From positions 1-64,000 of the forward strand of contig JAFSSP010000026.1 in assembly GCA_017450945.1 (NCBI GenBank): a stretch of DNA of 64,000 bases, read 5' to 3'. Positions 49,811-59,468 of this stretch are shown here, piece after piece. The notes beneath the pieces are model-generated. The model worked only from the letters and a program-made list of their open reading frames with translations. It was not told where the DNA came from and ran no database searches. This DNA comes from Clostridia bacterium (GTDB lineage Bacteria; Bacillota; Clostridia; Oscillospirales; CAG-272). The first letter of the stretch is position 1. Each line of letters starts with the position of its first letter. A program made the position numbers and the translations under genes.

Positions 49811-50965
49811 ATGAAACGGTTTTTTGCACTGCTGCTGGTCTGCGTGATGGCGCTCGGCATCGTTGCCTGCACGCCCAAAGCCCCCGAACCCGAAAACAAA
49901 CCGAATGGAGAAGATACCAACGTGGACGACAAAGATAAGACGCAGGACGAAACCAAGGAAGATCCTAAAACCGACGCGCTCTTCAATAGCGAAGACAAGG
50001 TGATCGACATCTATCTGATCTTAGGACAGTCGAACGCGGTCGGATATACCGACATTGTGAATGAAACGGCGGCCAAAGATTATATGGGAACGAGTAAGTT
50101 TTCGAACGTTCTGTTTGCAGGCGCCACCCGTTGGCATGACGGCGGCAGTGTGCATTACAACGATAGCTACAACTGGAAAGCGACCGAACTCGGATTCGGA
50201 GTTGGAAACGGCAAGGATAAAATGGGCCCCGAAGTCGGCATGGCCAAGGCGTTATCCGAGGTCTACAACAAAGAGAGCGGCAAGATCGCCGGTATCTTCA
50301 AGTACGGCCACGGCGGCACCAGCCTTTTGCAACGGTCTTATTCGACCATGGCGGCCGGCGATTCCAACAAATACGGCACATGGGTTTCTCCCACCTATGC
50401 CGAACGGAAATACGGAATCAACGAAAAGGTCTACTATGCGGGCGAGGATCGCACCGGCGAGCTCTACCGTGAGTTCTTGCAGATCTTTGAGAAAAAGCTG
50501 AAATTCCTCGCCGACCTCGGATACACCAACATCAACATCAAAGGCCTCTACTGGATGCAGGGCGAGAACGACCGCAACAATCCGGATGAATACAAAGTGG
50601 CCTTTGCAGATTTTGCTTCGGATATTCGTCGCGACGTTGCAAAGATCGTGCGCGGGCTGACCGGTGGAGACGATCGGGGAGCGGCAGATATGCCGATCCT
50701 CGTGGGGCTGATCTCCGAGACGCAGAACCTCAACAGCGCCGATGCATTGGCCACCAACCAGGCATTCATCGAAATGCAAAAAACGCTTCCTTCGGTCGTG
50801 TCGAATTGCTATATCGTCGACAATTCGCAGTACAAGATTTCCGAATTCAACCCGTCTCACCCCAGCTCCCCGAAGGTCCTCGGCTCGGATGAGTACCACT
50901 GGAAACAGGCCGACCATCTGGAGATCGGCTATAACGTGGGAAAGACGTTTTTGGAGATTCAATAA
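49811..50965 (+). CDS. Secreted lipoprotein carbohydrate esterase (SASA/CE6-like)
   Basis: A 384-aa protein with a signal peptide and lipobox LGIVACT (Cys about 20), then an acidic Asp/Glu/Lys linker (about 25-60). The catalytic domain has the SGNH-type block ILGQSNAVGYTD (Ser nucleophile in GQSN), the YGHGGTSLL oxyanion segment and the WMQGENDRNNP motif, all as in sialate-O-acetylesterase/acetyl-xylan esterase relatives (CE6, SASA fold). A histidine near the C-terminus (DEYHWKQADHLEIGY) would complete the triad. It probably removes acetyl groups from glycans at the cell surface. It lies beside the carbohydrate-uptake locus. Confidence 0.82.
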   Translation: MKRFFALLLVCVMALGIVACTPKAPEPENKPNGEDTNVDDKDKTQDETKEDPKTDALFNSEDKVIDIYLILGQSNAVGYTDIVNETAAKDYMGTSKFSNVLFAGATRWHDGGSVHYNDSYNWKATELGFGVGNGKDKMGPEVGMAKALSEVYNKESGKIAGIFKYGHGGTSLLQRSYSTMAAGDSNKYGTWVSPTYAERKYGINEKVYYAGEDRTGELYREFLQIFEKKLKFLADLGYTNINIKGLYWMQGENDRNNPDEYKVAFADFASDIRRDVAKIVRGLTGGDDRGAADMPILVGLISETQNLNSADALATNQAFIEMQKTLPSVVSNCYIVDNSQYKISEFNPSHPSSPKVLGSDEYHWKQADHLEIGYNVGKTFLEIQ

Positions 50966-50986
50966 ACAACAGAATAAAAAGGATTT

Positions 50987-51145
50987 GCGAGAGAAACTTT
51001 TTGCAAAAAAGTTTCTCTCGCGCTCTTTTCAAAAACGCTTACCAAAAGGGTTTGCCGTACGCCGGGAAGAGCGGCCAAACCTTTTTGTTTTGGTTTTTTG
51101 GAAGGGGTGCAGGGGAACTCCTTTTTTCAAAAAGGGTTCCCCTGC
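50987..51145. repeat. Dispersed palindromic element, copy 7 (composite)
   Basis: Outer hairpins at 50987-51021 (gcgagagaaactttttgc...) and 51109-51145 (gcaggggaactcctttttt...). The core contains cgtacgccgggaagagcgg. It lies 22 bases behind the esterase stop. Confidence 0.85.
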
Positions 51146-51182
51146 ATCTACTTCTTTTCACCCTTTTCTTTGTAGAAATTTT

Positions 51183-51222
51183 GCCCCTGTTTTTGTGCGG
51201 AACGCACAAAAACAGGGGCGTT
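51183..51222 (+). terminator. Strong terminator hairpin behind the esterase region
   Basis: Perfect 17-base arms (gcccctgtttttgtgcg and complement) around gaa, followed by GTTTG. It lies after palindromic element 7. Confidence 0.75.
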
Positions 51223-51681
51223 TGTTGATGGAAATGCACAGTCTTAAAATTTTGTTTATAAAGTAAATTGTATTTACTTTTTGAAAATATTTTTATTATT
51301 TTGCGAAAAAGAAAGAAAATTTTTCACAAAAATCATTGAATTCTCAGCGATTTGAAGCAAAAAAGAGTAAATAGAGTTTACCAACCTATTTGGAAACAAT
51401 GGACGGCGGAAAAGGCTTCCAAAAGTGTAAAAAAAGAGCGAAAAAAGTTTGAATATTCTATGAACAATCTGGCAAAAAAGACCGGGCAGAGCAGGGCGCA
51501 AATCCTTGATTTTCCTTGACAGAACAAGGCTTTTCGTGGTATAGTTATAGTACCTATTTTGTAGCCGTCTGCCGGCCATCGTTTTCACGTGCGCGTGCGC
51601 GTGTGTAAAAGGTCGGCGGAATCGAGGCGGCGGGGCGCACGGCTCCGTTTGCCAATCTTCATCGGGAGGAGAACAGCACAG
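51219..51681 (+). promoter_or_regulatory. Leader region and promoter of the carbohydrate-uptake locus
   Basis: 463 bases without a gene. The first 290 are AT-rich with nothing I can name. A promoter is at 51516-51545: TTGACA, an 18-base spacer, TATAGT. The leader of about 130 bases contains a 21-base alternating purine-pyrimidine tract (51586-51606, mostly gc and gt steps) that could adopt Z-form. The Shine-Dalgarno gggaggag lies about 10 bases before the ATG at 51682. No catabolite-repression (cre) site was identified by eye. Confidence 0.65.
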
Positions 51682-54600
51682 ATGAAACACCCAAAAATCA
51701 CAAGGGCAATCGCACTCATCCTTGCCGCATTGTGCCTTGTGAGCAGTCTCGCCGTCAGCGTATCCGCCGACGTGGTAGGCGATAATATCACCAACCAGTC
51801 TTCGGCCGAATACCGCGAAACGATGAGCACCATTTCCTATGCGGAATACAAGGAACAGTACGCCGCTGATTTTTCCGGAAAGGAGAGCGGTAAGGCAGAG
51901 ACTCTGACTTTCGACGCGACGACCCGTTGGGTTTTTCGCGACGGCAAGCACGCGGCGTCCTCCAATGTCATTAGCATTGAAAACGGCAACTGGACTCTGA
52001 CCACGCCGAAGGGAGTCGTCTATACCTCTGTGGAAGCCGCGGTCGCCGCAGGCTTTAAGCGCCAGGATCTCGTTTATGTCACCGACGAGTACGACGGTGT
52101 TCCGGCGCTTTACACGCCGAGCAACGGATACGTGACCTGGAGTCTGGATTTTGCCGCGCTTGGCCTGAGTGACGCGTCACTCTACCAGATCACCATCGAC
52201 TATTATCCGATCCTCGGCAAAGCCGCGGCCATCGAGCGCGAGTTTTCGATCGTTCGGACACTTGCCGACGGCAGCATTGAAGAGCAGGCGCCCTTTTCCG
52301 AGGCGCGCGCGCTGACAATGCCTAAGCTCTGGACTTCCGGCGCTGCCGATAAAGCTGCCGGTCTTACCGCAATCTATATGCCGCAGAAAGGTGAATCGGT
52401 TCAGACGATCCTCGGCGAAGCGGCATCGGCAGGCGTGAAGGCAGAAATTGCCGCCGACGGCGACTCGATCTGCTTCTTCCAGCCCGAAGTGACGACCGAA
52501 AAGAATCTTGCATTCTTAGAAAAGTACGGTCTGCGCTTCTTCACCAATGACGCCGACCACAACGAGATCCGCCCGACCATGCGTCAGACGCCGGCCTGGA
52601 CCTCCTACATTCTGCACGACAGCGACGGCTACTACGTCGACAGCTTCGGATTTGTTCTGGAGCCCGAAGCGGACGGAACCGTTCGCATGATGCTCCGCAG
52701 CGTCAACGAGCCGATGGCGATCTCCAAGATCGTTCTGACGCCCTATGAATCGGTCCGCGATTATGCCGATTATCTTTCCGCGACCACCGCGGTCGTGGGG
52801 AACACCGAGGGCAAGGACGTCATCAAGCTCGAAGCCGAGTATCCCACTACCTCATCGACCAACGTTGTTTACCCGGTTGAGGACAGAACCTCGGCCGTTA
52901 CCTCTCCCGTGGATACCACAAGAACCGTGCTCAACACCATCGGCGGTACCAAATGGGAAACTTCGGGCCAATGGGTCGAATATGATTTCTCGGTCGAGAC
53001 CTCCGGCTGGTATGACATCTTCTCCCGCTTCCGCCAGAGCTACCTCGACGGTATGTACGTTTCGCGCTCGCTCCGCGTTTTCACTAACTACGAGAGCGAA
53101 GAGGCTTACAAAAAGGCCGTCGGCAACACGGCAGGCTACTACAGCGGATTCCCCTTCTACGAAGCGGCGCTTCTCCGCTACGGCCACGACAACAAATGGC
53201 AGGTGACCGATCTTTCGGCCGGCATCGACGCCGACAACAACGGAAGCTACGACAGCTACAAGCTCTACTTTGAGCGCGGCGTGGTCTATTCGCTCCGCCT
53301 CGAAGTTACGCTCGGCACCATGAGCAACCAGATCCGCAACATTCAGAGCATTCTGACCTCGCTCAACAACGATTACCTCAGCATCATCAAATTGACCGGT
53401 ACCAGCCCGGACGATTATCAGGATTACAGCTTCACCCGCCGCCTTCCCGAGACGCTCATTGACATGGGCCGTCAGGCGGATGCGCTCGATCTTGTTTCGG
53501 AATTCCTTAAAACGAACGGCGGCGTTGCCTCCACTTATTCCGGCACCTGCGACAAGCTCTCCAAACTGCTCCGCCGCATGGTAAAGGACGAGTCCAACAT
53601 CGCAAAGAACCTGGACACCTTCAAGAGCTACATCGGCTCGCTCGGCACCTTCCTCACCGACGCCAAGACCCAGCCGCTCCAGCTCGACTATATGATGATC
53701 CAGCCTGCCTCGGTCGAAGCCCCTCAGGCAAACTGCAATTTCTTCAAAACCTTCTGGCATGAAGTCAAATGCTTCTTCCAGAGCTTTGTGCGCGACTACA
53801 ACAGCATGGGCGCTATGGAGGATGCGGAAAACAGCACGAGCATCGACGTGTGGTTGGCTTACGGACGCGATCAGTCGCAGGTCATCCGCAACCTCTGCAC
53901 CAACGAGTTCACTCCCGCAACCGGCACGGCAGTCAACCTGAAGCTGGTTGCCGGAAGCACCCTGCTTCCTTCCATCCTTGCCGGCATGGGCCCGGACGTC
54001 TACCTTGGCCTCGGTCAGGCGACCGTCATCAACTACGCGATCCGCGGCGCGCTCCGCAACGTAGAAGAAATGGAAGGCTTTGAAGACGCGACCAAAGAAT
54101 TCAACTCGGCCGCCATGCTGGTGCTCGGCACCGCCGACGTGGACGGCGAAATGCATTACTACGGACTCCCCGAAAACCAGGACTTCCCGATGATGTTCGT
54201 CCGTCTGGATATCCTTGCCAACCTCGGCATTGAGATCCCGAGAACCTGGGAAGAAGTTTACATCGCACAGTCCACGCTGGAATCCAACAACATGAGCATC
54301 GGTGTTCCGACCAACTACACCATGCACCTCTATCAAAAGGGTGGAAACCTCTTTGCCGACGAGGGTATGCGGATCAACCTTGACTCGGTGGAAGGCCTGA
54401 CCGCGTTCAACACCATGTGCAACATGTTCACGCAGTATTCCTTCCCCTACTCCTACAGCGCGGCTAACCGTTTCCGTACCGGCGAAATGCCGATCATCAT
54501 TTCCGACTACACGGCGCTTTACAACCACCTTAAGGTGTTTGCAACCGAAATTGACGGAAGCTGGACCTTCGTCCCGCTGCCCGGATATGAGATCGAGGAC

Positions 54601-55431
54601 GAGAACGGCAACAAGATCATTGACGAGGACGGCAACACCCGCGTGAACAACGCGTCGATCGCTACCATTCTCGCCACGGTCATGATCAACGGCTCGGAGA
54701 ACGAAGAGGCCGCTTGGAGATTCATCAAGTGGTACACCGGCGCCGATTGCCAGACCGAATACGCAAACGAAATGGTCGCCATCATCGGCGACTCGGCAAA
54801 GCACCCGACCGCAAACCGCACGGCACTCGCACAGATGCCTTGGACGAGAGCCGAATACGCCGAAGTGCAAAAGCAGTTTGAAAACCTGGCCGCCGTGCCG
54901 AACTATCCCGGCTACTACATTCTCGGCCGTTATACCGAGTTCGCTTTCCTTGCCGCTTACAACAACGATGCGGATCCCAGCACCGAACTGCTCAGCTATA
55001 TCAACACCATCAACAATGAGATTTCGCGCAAACGCACCGAGTTCGGCCTTGAAACGCTGGAGATCGGTCAGACGCTTGCCGAAAAGCGGATGGCGCAGGC
55101 CGAAAAGGCTATGACAATGATGAAGAATCCCTCGCAGGAGATCCAGGTGGTGATCGAGGCGGCAAGATACGCCATTGCAAACCGCAAGATCGTACAGCTC
55201 CGCGAGACTTCCGAGCGCTTTGCCGCCTTCCTTATCAACAGCGGCGACATCGACTATGTGAAGGCCGACGGCAGCACCATGAAGGTTCCTTCCTATTATC
55301 TTAACGTGAGAAAACAGACTTCGGATTCCAAGAACGGCGGTTACCGCATTGAGGATCTCACTGAACAGCAGCTCTACTATTTCATCTCTACCTGTCTTGC
55401 AAACGCCGCTGATGCGCTTGCTTCCTATTAA
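51682..55431 (+). CDS. Giant extracellular solute-binding protein with carbohydrate-binding-like modules
   Basis: A 1249-aa secreted ABC receptor. A signal peptide (ITRAIALILAALCLVSSLAVSVSA) is followed by two beta-rich modules, about 55-370 (with YYPILGKAAAIEREFSIV and LEPEADGTVRMMLRS) and about 378-570 (IKLEAEYP ... WETSGQWVEYDFSVETSGWYDIFSRFRQ), a CBM6/35-like pattern. A helical linker follows, then the binding domain from about 720 (IDVWLAYGRDQSQVIRNLCTNEF, LAGMGPDVYLGLGQA, EEAAWRFIKWYTG) to about 1130, and a charged tail. Ordinary receptors are 400-550 aa. It has no lipobox, so anchoring may be by the tail or a partner. The permeases follow directly. Confidence 0.85.
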   Translation: MKHPKITRAIALILAALCLVSSLAVSVSADVVGDNITNQSSAEYRETMSTISYAEYKEQYAADFSGKESGKAETLTFDATTRWVFRDGKHAASSNVISIENGNWTLTTPKGVVYTSVEAAVAAGFKRQDLVYVTDEYDGVPALYTPSNGYVTWSLDFAALGLSDASLYQITIDYYPILGKAAAIEREFSIVRTLADGSIEEQAPFSEARALTMPKLWTSGAADKAAGLTAIYMPQKGESVQTILGEAASAGVKAEIAADGDSICFFQPEVTTEKNLAFLEKYGLRFFTNDADHNEIRPTMRQTPAWTSYILHDSDGYYVDSFGFVLEPEADGTVRMMLRSVNEPMAISKIVLTPYESVRDYADYLSATTAVVGNTEGKDVIKLEAEYPTTSSTNVVYPVEDRTSAVTSPVDTTRTVLNTIGGTKWETSGQWVEYDFSVETSGWYDIFSRFRQSYLDGMYVSRSLRVFTNYESEEAYKKAVGNTAGYYSGFPFYEAALLRYGHDNKWQVTDLSAGIDADNNGSYDSYKLYFERGVVYSLRLEVTLGTMSNQIRNIQSILTSLNNDYLSIIKLTGTSPDDYQDYSFTRRLPETLIDMGRQADALDLVSEFLKTNGGVASTYSGTCDKLSKLLRRMVKDESNIAKNLDTFKSYIGSLGTFLTDAKTQPLQLDYMMIQPASVEAPQANCNFFKTFWHEVKCFFQSFVRDYNSMGAMEDAENSTSIDVWLAYGRDQSQVIRNLCTNEFTPATGTAVNLKLVAGSTLLPSILAGMGPDVYLGLGQATVINYAIRGALRNVEEMEGFEDATKEFNSAAMLVLGTADVDGEMHYYGLPENQDFPMMFVRLDILANLGIEIPRTWEEVYIAQSTLESNNMSIGVPTNYTMHLYQKGGNLFADEGMRINLDSVEGLTAFNTMCNMFTQYSFPYSYSAANRFRTGEMPIIISDYTALYNHLKVFATEIDGSWTFVPLPGYEIEDENGNKIIDEDGNTRVNNASIATILATVMINGSENEEAAWRFIKWYTGADCQTEYANEMVAIIGDSAKHPTANRTALAQMPWTRAEYAEVQKQFENLAAVPNYPGYYILGRYTEFAFLAAYNNDADPSTELLSYINTINNEISRKRTEFGLETLEIGQTLAEKRMAQAEKAMTMMKNPSQEIQVVIEAARYAIANRKIVQLRETSERFAAFLINSGDIDYVKADGSTMKVPSYYLNVRKQTSDSKNGGYRIEDLTEQQLYYFISTCLANAADALASY

Positions 55432-55469
55432 ACCATTTTTGCTTTCATTCTGAGAAAAGGAGAAAACAC

Positions 55470-56417
55470 ATGTCTAAGAAAAACGCGCAATACCAAGCGG
55501 TTGCCAGAAAAGATATGACCTACGGACAGTGGATTCGGAAAGAGATGAAGCGAAACTGGTTTGCTTACGTGATGATAGCGCCCTATGTGATCGTGTTTAC
55601 GCTCTTTACGGTGCTTCCCGTTCTGCTTTCGATCCTCATCAGCTTTACCGACTTCAACATGCTCCAAACGCCGAATATCGTTTGGTTTGAAAACTACATC
55701 AACCTGTTTTTTGCCGACGATATCTTTCTCATCGCCTGCAAAAACACCTTTATCTTCGCCTGCATCGTGGGCCCTGCGTCCTACCTGATGTCCTTCCTCG
55801 TTGCCTGGTTTATCAACGAGCTTTCCCCCAAGATCCGTTCGATCGTCACACTGGTTTTCTATGCTCCTTCCATTTCGGGGCAGGTCTACCTCATCTGGGG
55901 CGTGCTCTTCAGCGCCGACTCGGCAGGTTGGGCAAATGCGACGCTCATGGAGATCGGATATATCAACGAGCCGATCGCCTGGTTCAAGGATGCAAAATAC
56001 GTGATGCCGCTTTGTATCATTGTGGCGCTCTGGACCTCGCTCGGCGTGACCTTCCTTTCCTTTATCGCAGGTCTTCAGGGCGTGGATCGCTCGCTTTACG
56101 AAGCGGGGGCCGTGGACGGCGTCAAAAACCGTTGGCAGGAGCTTTGGTACATCACCTTGCCCAGCATGCGGCCGCAGCTGATGTTCGGCGCGGTCATGGC
56201 AATCACCAGCTCCTTCGGTTTCGGCGGCGTTGTTACGGCGCTTTGCGGATTCCCCTCGGTCGACTACGCGGCTCACACCATCATGCACCATTTGGAGGAC
56301 TACGGCGGTCAGCGGTTTGAGATCGGCTACTCCTCTGCCATTGCGACGATTTTGTTCCTTGTGATGATCGGCGCAAACGGCGTGGTGAAAAAAGTGCTTT
56401 CAAAGGTGGGTCAGTGA
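55470..56417 (+). CDS. Sugar ABC transporter permease (MalF-type)
   Basis: A 315-aa integral membrane protein with six predicted helices. The EAA loop that contacts the ATPase is YEAGAVDGVKNRWQELWYITLPSM, and the N-terminus is a basic cytosolic stretch (RKEMKRNW). It is the first of two permeases for the receptor just upstream. The next gene starts two bases after the stop. Confidence 0.92.
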   Translation: MSKKNAQYQAVARKDMTYGQWIRKEMKRNWFAYVMIAPYVIVFTLFTVLPVLLSILISFTDFNMLQTPNIVWFENYINLFFADDIFLIACKNTFIFACIVGPASYLMSFLVAWFINELSPKIRSIVTLVFYAPSISGQVYLIWGVLFSADSAGWANATLMEIGYINEPIAWFKDAKYVMPLCIIVALWTSLGVTFLSFIAGLQGVDRSLYEAGAVDGVKNRWQELWYITLPSMRPQLMFGAVMAITSSFGFGGVVTALCGFPSVDYAAHTIMHHLEDYGGQRFEIGYSSAIATILFLVMIGANGVVKKVLSKVGQ

Positions 56418-56418
56418 T

Positions 56419-57291
56419 ATGGCAAGACTCAGAACCAGAAAACACAAAGTCGTCCTGTCCCGCTCGGCGGGAGGCGACGTGGGCATCACCTTCATGCTCA
56501 CCATTCTCGGCCTTTTTATGATCCTTCCCATGATCTACGTGATCAGCCAATCCATCAAACCGCTGGATGAGCTTTGGATGTATCCGCCGAGATTCTTCGC
56601 AATGAACCCGACCTTCTCGAACTTCCGGGATCTGTTCACCCTCATGAACGATTCCTGGGTGCCGTTCTCCCGCTACATTTTCAATACGATCTTTACCACC
56701 TTCTGCGGGACTTTCGGACACCTGTTCATCGCCTCGATGTGCGCCTATGCGCTCTCCAAGATTCGCTTCCCGGGACACAGGGCGATTTTCAAAACGATTC
56801 AAACATCCCTGATGTTCCACTCGACCGTAACGGCGGTGACGAGCTTTATCCTCATGAGCGCACTGCACATGATCGATACCTACTTTGCCATCATCGTTCC
56901 GGCCTGGGGCTACACATTGGGACTTTATCTGATGAAACAGTTCATGGATACGGCGGTTCCCGACACGGTGCTGGAGAGCGCGCGGCTTGACGGCGCGGGC
57001 GAGCTTCGCACCTATTGGGTCATTGCCATGCCGATGGTTAAACCGGCCTGGCTGACGTTGATCATTGAATGTTTCAGAACCCTTTGGAACGCGGGCGCTT
57101 CCACCTACATCTACTCCGAGCAGTTAAAATCCTTTAACTACGCGATCGGGCAGATCACCGCAGGCGGAATCAAGCGTCAGGGCGCATCCGCCGCGGCTAC
57201 CGTGCTCATGATGCTGGTGCCGATCACAGTATTTGTGATCACCCAGTCCAACATCATTGAGACCATGGGCGCGAGCGGCATGAAAGATTAA
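56419..57291 (+). CDS. Carbohydrate ABC transporter permease (MalG-type)
   Basis: A 290-aa six-helix permease with EAA loop ESARLDGAGELRTYWVIAMPMVKP and the MalG-like motif HMIDTYFAIIVPAWGYTLGLYLMKQFM. It is paired with the permease upstream (gap one base). No nucleotide-binding subunit follows, so a shared ATPase of the MsmX type is likely. Confidence 0.92.
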   Translation: MARLRTRKHKVVLSRSAGGDVGITFMLTILGLFMILPMIYVISQSIKPLDELWMYPPRFFAMNPTFSNFRDLFTLMNDSWVPFSRYIFNTIFTTFCGTFGHLFIASMCAYALSKIRFPGHRAIFKTIQTSLMFHSTVTAVTSFILMSALHMIDTYFAIIVPAWGYTLGLYLMKQFMDTAVPDTVLESARLDGAGELRTYWVIAMPMVKPAWLTLIIECFRTLWNAGASTYIYSEQLKSFNYAIGQITAGGIKRQGASAAATVLMMLVPITVFVITQSNIIETMGASGMKD

Positions 57292-57303
57292 GGAGGGACC
57301 GAC

Positions 57304-59451
57304 ATGAAACATCTGAAATCCTTCCTTGCGCTGCTCCTTGCGCTCTTTACGTTGCTCCCGATGCTTGTCATCGGAGCCTCGGCCTCTTCGGCCTACCAGA
57401 CCTACACCTATTCGATCGATGGGGAAGCCCTTTACTCTCCGGACGCTTACACCGCTTTCCGGTCGGTGGATTACACCGCGATGGGGCTCTCTCAAAACCT
57501 TTCCAACCCGCATGACCTTGTGACCGATTCCGATCAAAAGGTTTACATTGCCGATACCGGCAACAACCGCGTTCTTGTCCTTTCCCGTTACTTTGACTTT
57601 GAGTTTGAAATTACGACCTTTGTCAATGAAAACGGCAACAACGACGAGCTCAAGGCGCCGCAGGGCGTGTTTGTGACCGACGAGAACATCTGGGTCTGCG
57701 ACACCGGAAAATCCCGTATCGTCAAGTTTGACAAAGCGGGGAACTTCCAGTGCATCATCGGCGAACCCGAAAGCCAGCTCTTTGAGTCGGATTCGCTCTA
57801 CACGCCGACCGCTATGGCGGTTGACCAGTACGGCCGGATCTATGTGGTTTCTCCCACCACCCACGAAGGAATCATCGTCCTGGGTTCTTCCGGAGAATTC
57901 ATCGGATTCATCGGCGCGCAGGCGGTCACCATCAGCGCCTGGGAGATCCTTTGGAGACGCTTCCAGACCGACGAGCAGAAAAAGCTGAAGCAATCCTTCA
58001 TTTCCACCGAATACAATAACATTGCGCTCAGCTCGGACGGCTTTGTTTACGCCACCATTTCCTCGATCTCCGAAGGAACGGTGCAGTCGGCCATTCGCTC
58101 CAAGACCAAGGACGGCACCTACCTGCCGGTGAAGCTCCTCAACCCTGCCGGCGACGAGATCATGCGCCGCAACGGATTCTGGCCGCCTGCCGGCGAGATC
58201 GATTTTTCCAACTCCAACAACCCGACCGCCGAATACAAGGGCGTGTCGATCGTTACCGATGTGGCGCAGGGACCGGAAAAGACCTACACCATCATCGATT
58301 CCAAGCGCAATAAGATCTATACCTACGATTTCAACGGAAACCTGCTCTTTGCCTTTGGCGACAAGGGTACGGTGCTTGGCAACATTTCCAGCATCGAGGC
58401 GGTTGCCTACCAGGGAACCAACCTCTTGGTTCTGGATAAGGGAAACAACAGCATCGTGGTCTTTACCAGAACCGAATACGGCGACCTGCTTCTCAAGGCC
58501 ATTGCCGCCGAGAACTCGCTTGACTACACCTACGCCATCGAGTGTTGGAAGGCAGTCCTGCAGAGAAACTCCAACTTTGACGCGGCCTACGTCGGAATCG
58601 GAAACGCGCTTTACCGCGGCGGAAAGTATGCAGAATCGCTGGAATACTATCGGGTCGCCTATGATACCGAAAACTGGTCGAACTCCTATAAAGAAGTTCG
58701 CAAAGACTGGATCTCTAAGTGGTTCCTGCTTCTCATCGTCATCATCATCGGCGTGATCGTCGGTGTGGTCAAATTCTTCTCCTATGCCGCAAAGGTCAAC
58801 AAGCGGGTCGCAACGAACGGCCAGCTTCACAAGACCTTCGGGCAGGAGCTCATTTACGGATTTTATGTGATCTTCCACCCGTTTGACGGTTTTTACGACC
58901 TCAAGCATGAACACAGAGGCTCGGTACGCGCCGCAACCGTATTCCTCGGCATTACGGTGCTGACCTTCTTCTACCAGGGCATAGGTCAAGGCTACGTTCT
59001 CAATCCGACCCGCAGCTATCCGACCATCTTCAATCAACTCATCTCTGTGTTGATCCCGGTATTTTTGTTCATCCTTGCCAACTGGTGTCTGACCACGCTG
59101 TTTGAGGGCGAAGGGAGCTTCAAGGATATCTATGTAGCCTCCTGCTACAGCTTGATCCCCATTCCGCTTCTCGTGATCCCGGCCACCATTGCTTCCAACT
59201 GGGTGACCACCACCGAAGCAAGCATTGTGACCTTCATCGGTACGCTGTCCTTCATTTGGGTGGGATTGCTCCTCTTCTGCGGAACCATGGTTTCCCATGA
59301 CTATTCGCTCTTCAAAAACTTCATCACCATCCTCGGCACCATCGTTGCCATGGCGGTGATCGTGTTCATCGTGCTGCTCTTCAGCATGTTGCTCTCCAAA
59401 CTGGTGGGATTTGTTACCAATATCGTGACAGAAATCCAGTACCGAGTCTGA
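57304..59451 (+). CDS. NHL-repeat/TPR/Yip1-domain membrane protein
   Basis: A 715-aa protein. A signal peptide (MKHLKSFLALLLALFTLLPMLVIGASASS) leads to an extracellular beta-propeller with NHL-type repeats (HDLVTDSDQKVYIADTGNNRVLVLS; APQGVFVTDENIWVCDTGKSRIVKFD; PTAMAVDQYGRIYVV), about 45-400. A TPR-like pair follows (ENSLDYTYAIECWKAVLQRN, about 405-460), a transmembrane segment (WFLLLIVIIIGVIVGVV) and a Yip1-type bundle of about five helices (515-710). It sits between permease and DUF5696 genes with a strong Shine-Dalgarno aaggaggg. It may tether or organise the transporter or its substrate outside the cell; the function is unknown. Confidence 0.8.
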   Translation: MKHLKSFLALLLALFTLLPMLVIGASASSAYQTYTYSIDGEALYSPDAYTAFRSVDYTAMGLSQNLSNPHDLVTDSDQKVYIADTGNNRVLVLSRYFDFEFEITTFVNENGNNDELKAPQGVFVTDENIWVCDTGKSRIVKFDKAGNFQCIIGEPESQLFESDSLYTPTAMAVDQYGRIYVVSPTTHEGIIVLGSSGEFIGFIGAQAVTISAWEILWRRFQTDEQKKLKQSFISTEYNNIALSSDGFVYATISSISEGTVQSAIRSKTKDGTYLPVKLLNPAGDEIMRRNGFWPPAGEIDFSNSNNPTAEYKGVSIVTDVAQGPEKTYTIIDSKRNKIYTYDFNGNLLFAFGDKGTVLGNISSIEAVAYQGTNLLVLDKGNNSIVVFTRTEYGDLLLKAIAAENSLDYTYAIECWKAVLQRNSNFDAAYVGIGNALYRGGKYAESLEYYRVAYDTENWSNSYKEVRKDWISKWFLLLIVIIIGVIVGVVKFFSYAAKVNKRVATNGQLHKTFGQELIYGFYVIFHPFDGFYDLKHEHRGSVRAATVFLGITVLTFFYQGIGQGYVLNPTRSYPTIFNQLISVLIPVFLFILANWCLTTLFEGEGSFKDIYVASCYSLIPIPLLVIPATIASNWVTTTEASIVTFIGTLSFIWVGLLLFCGTMVSHDYSLFKNFITILGTIVAMAVIVFIVLLFSMLLSKLVGFVTNIVTEIQYRV

Positions 59452-59468
59452 CGAAAGGAGGAACCAAA

